Shown here in pieces: positions 18,155 through 18,248 of a stretch of 18,248 nt of DNA. The position numbers were made by a program, and so were the translations under genes. Position 1 is the first letter of the stretch. Each line of letters begins with the position of its first letter. A model generated the notes under the pieces. It made no database searches and was not told where the DNA came from. It saw only the letters and a list, made by a program, of their open reading frames with translations. The DNA is from Chloromonas sp. AAM2. Lineage: Eukaryota > Chlorophyta > Chlorophyceae > Chlamydomonadales > Chlamydomonadaceae. Location of the stretch: assembly GCA_004335635.1 (NCBI GenBank), contig QAXH01006038.1, positions 6,961 through 25,208 on the forward strand, given 5' to 3'.

Positions 18155-18248
18155 GGTCAATTGGTACTTGGTCAATCGGGTCAACTTATCCTTGGTCAAT
18201 CGGGTCAACTTATCCTTGGTCAATCGGGTCAACTTATCCTTGGTCAAT
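18155..18248. repeat. 24-base tandem repeat at right window edge
   Basis: The unit CTTGGTCAATCGGGTCAACT plus TATC is repeated about three times and runs to the last base, after a diverged partial unit (CTTGGTCAATTGGTA). The array is cut by the window end, so its real length is unknown. Confidence 0.93.

Overview
The window is eukaryotic nuclear DNA. Every convincing coding block is split by introns of about 150-900 bases, with GT-AG junctions (one GC-AG) and CAG acceptors. There is no bacterial operon layout or Shine-Dalgarno pattern. Frequent short introns, a moderate GC look, many TG/CA-rich minisatellites and one possible TGTAA polyadenylation signal fit a unicellular green (chlorophyte-type) alga. 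That assignment is an inference and no marker gene proves it.

Four genes can be rebuilt exon by exon. (1) 628-2577, minus strand: an FkbM-type SAM-dependent methyltransferase with an N-terminal membrane anchor (copy A). (2) 5644-8037, minus strand: a tandem paralogue (copy B) with the same three introns and the same anchor plus catalytic-domain layout. (3) 8521-12975, minus strand: a complete nine-exon methionine aminopeptidase 2 gene of 478 residues, in which all five metal ligands and the active-site histidine fall at the same residue numbers as in human MetAP2. (4) 13155-17798, plus strand: a second MetAP2 gene, head-to-head with the first. Seven exons are present and the last two would lie beyond the window end.

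The two MetAP2 start codons are only 179 bases apart, so the pair probably shares a bidirectional promoter and forms a long imperfect inverted repeat. The catalytic exons are nearly identical between copies. The N-termini, intron lengths and a few active-site-proximal residues differ. One intron difference is a clean 198-base insertion flanked by a 6-base direct repeat.

The rest of the window is non-coding and repeat-rich: a 25-base tandem repeat at the left edge, a 24-base tandem repeat at the right edge, a 12-base minisatellite, a (TC)n microsatellite, a cluster of GTAC motifs, a CAA/A-rich tract and a 59-base tandem repeat inside an intron. Both edges lying in tandem arrays suggests that the window is a whole contig that stopped at unresolved repeats. 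MetAP2 trims the initiator methionine of new proteins in the cytosol, while the FkbM-type enzymes look like secretory-pathway O-methyltransferases. I see no functional link between the two pairs beyond both being local duplications. I did not find a convincing new multi-gene system. The most interesting signal is the divergent MetAP2 pair and its asymmetric decay.
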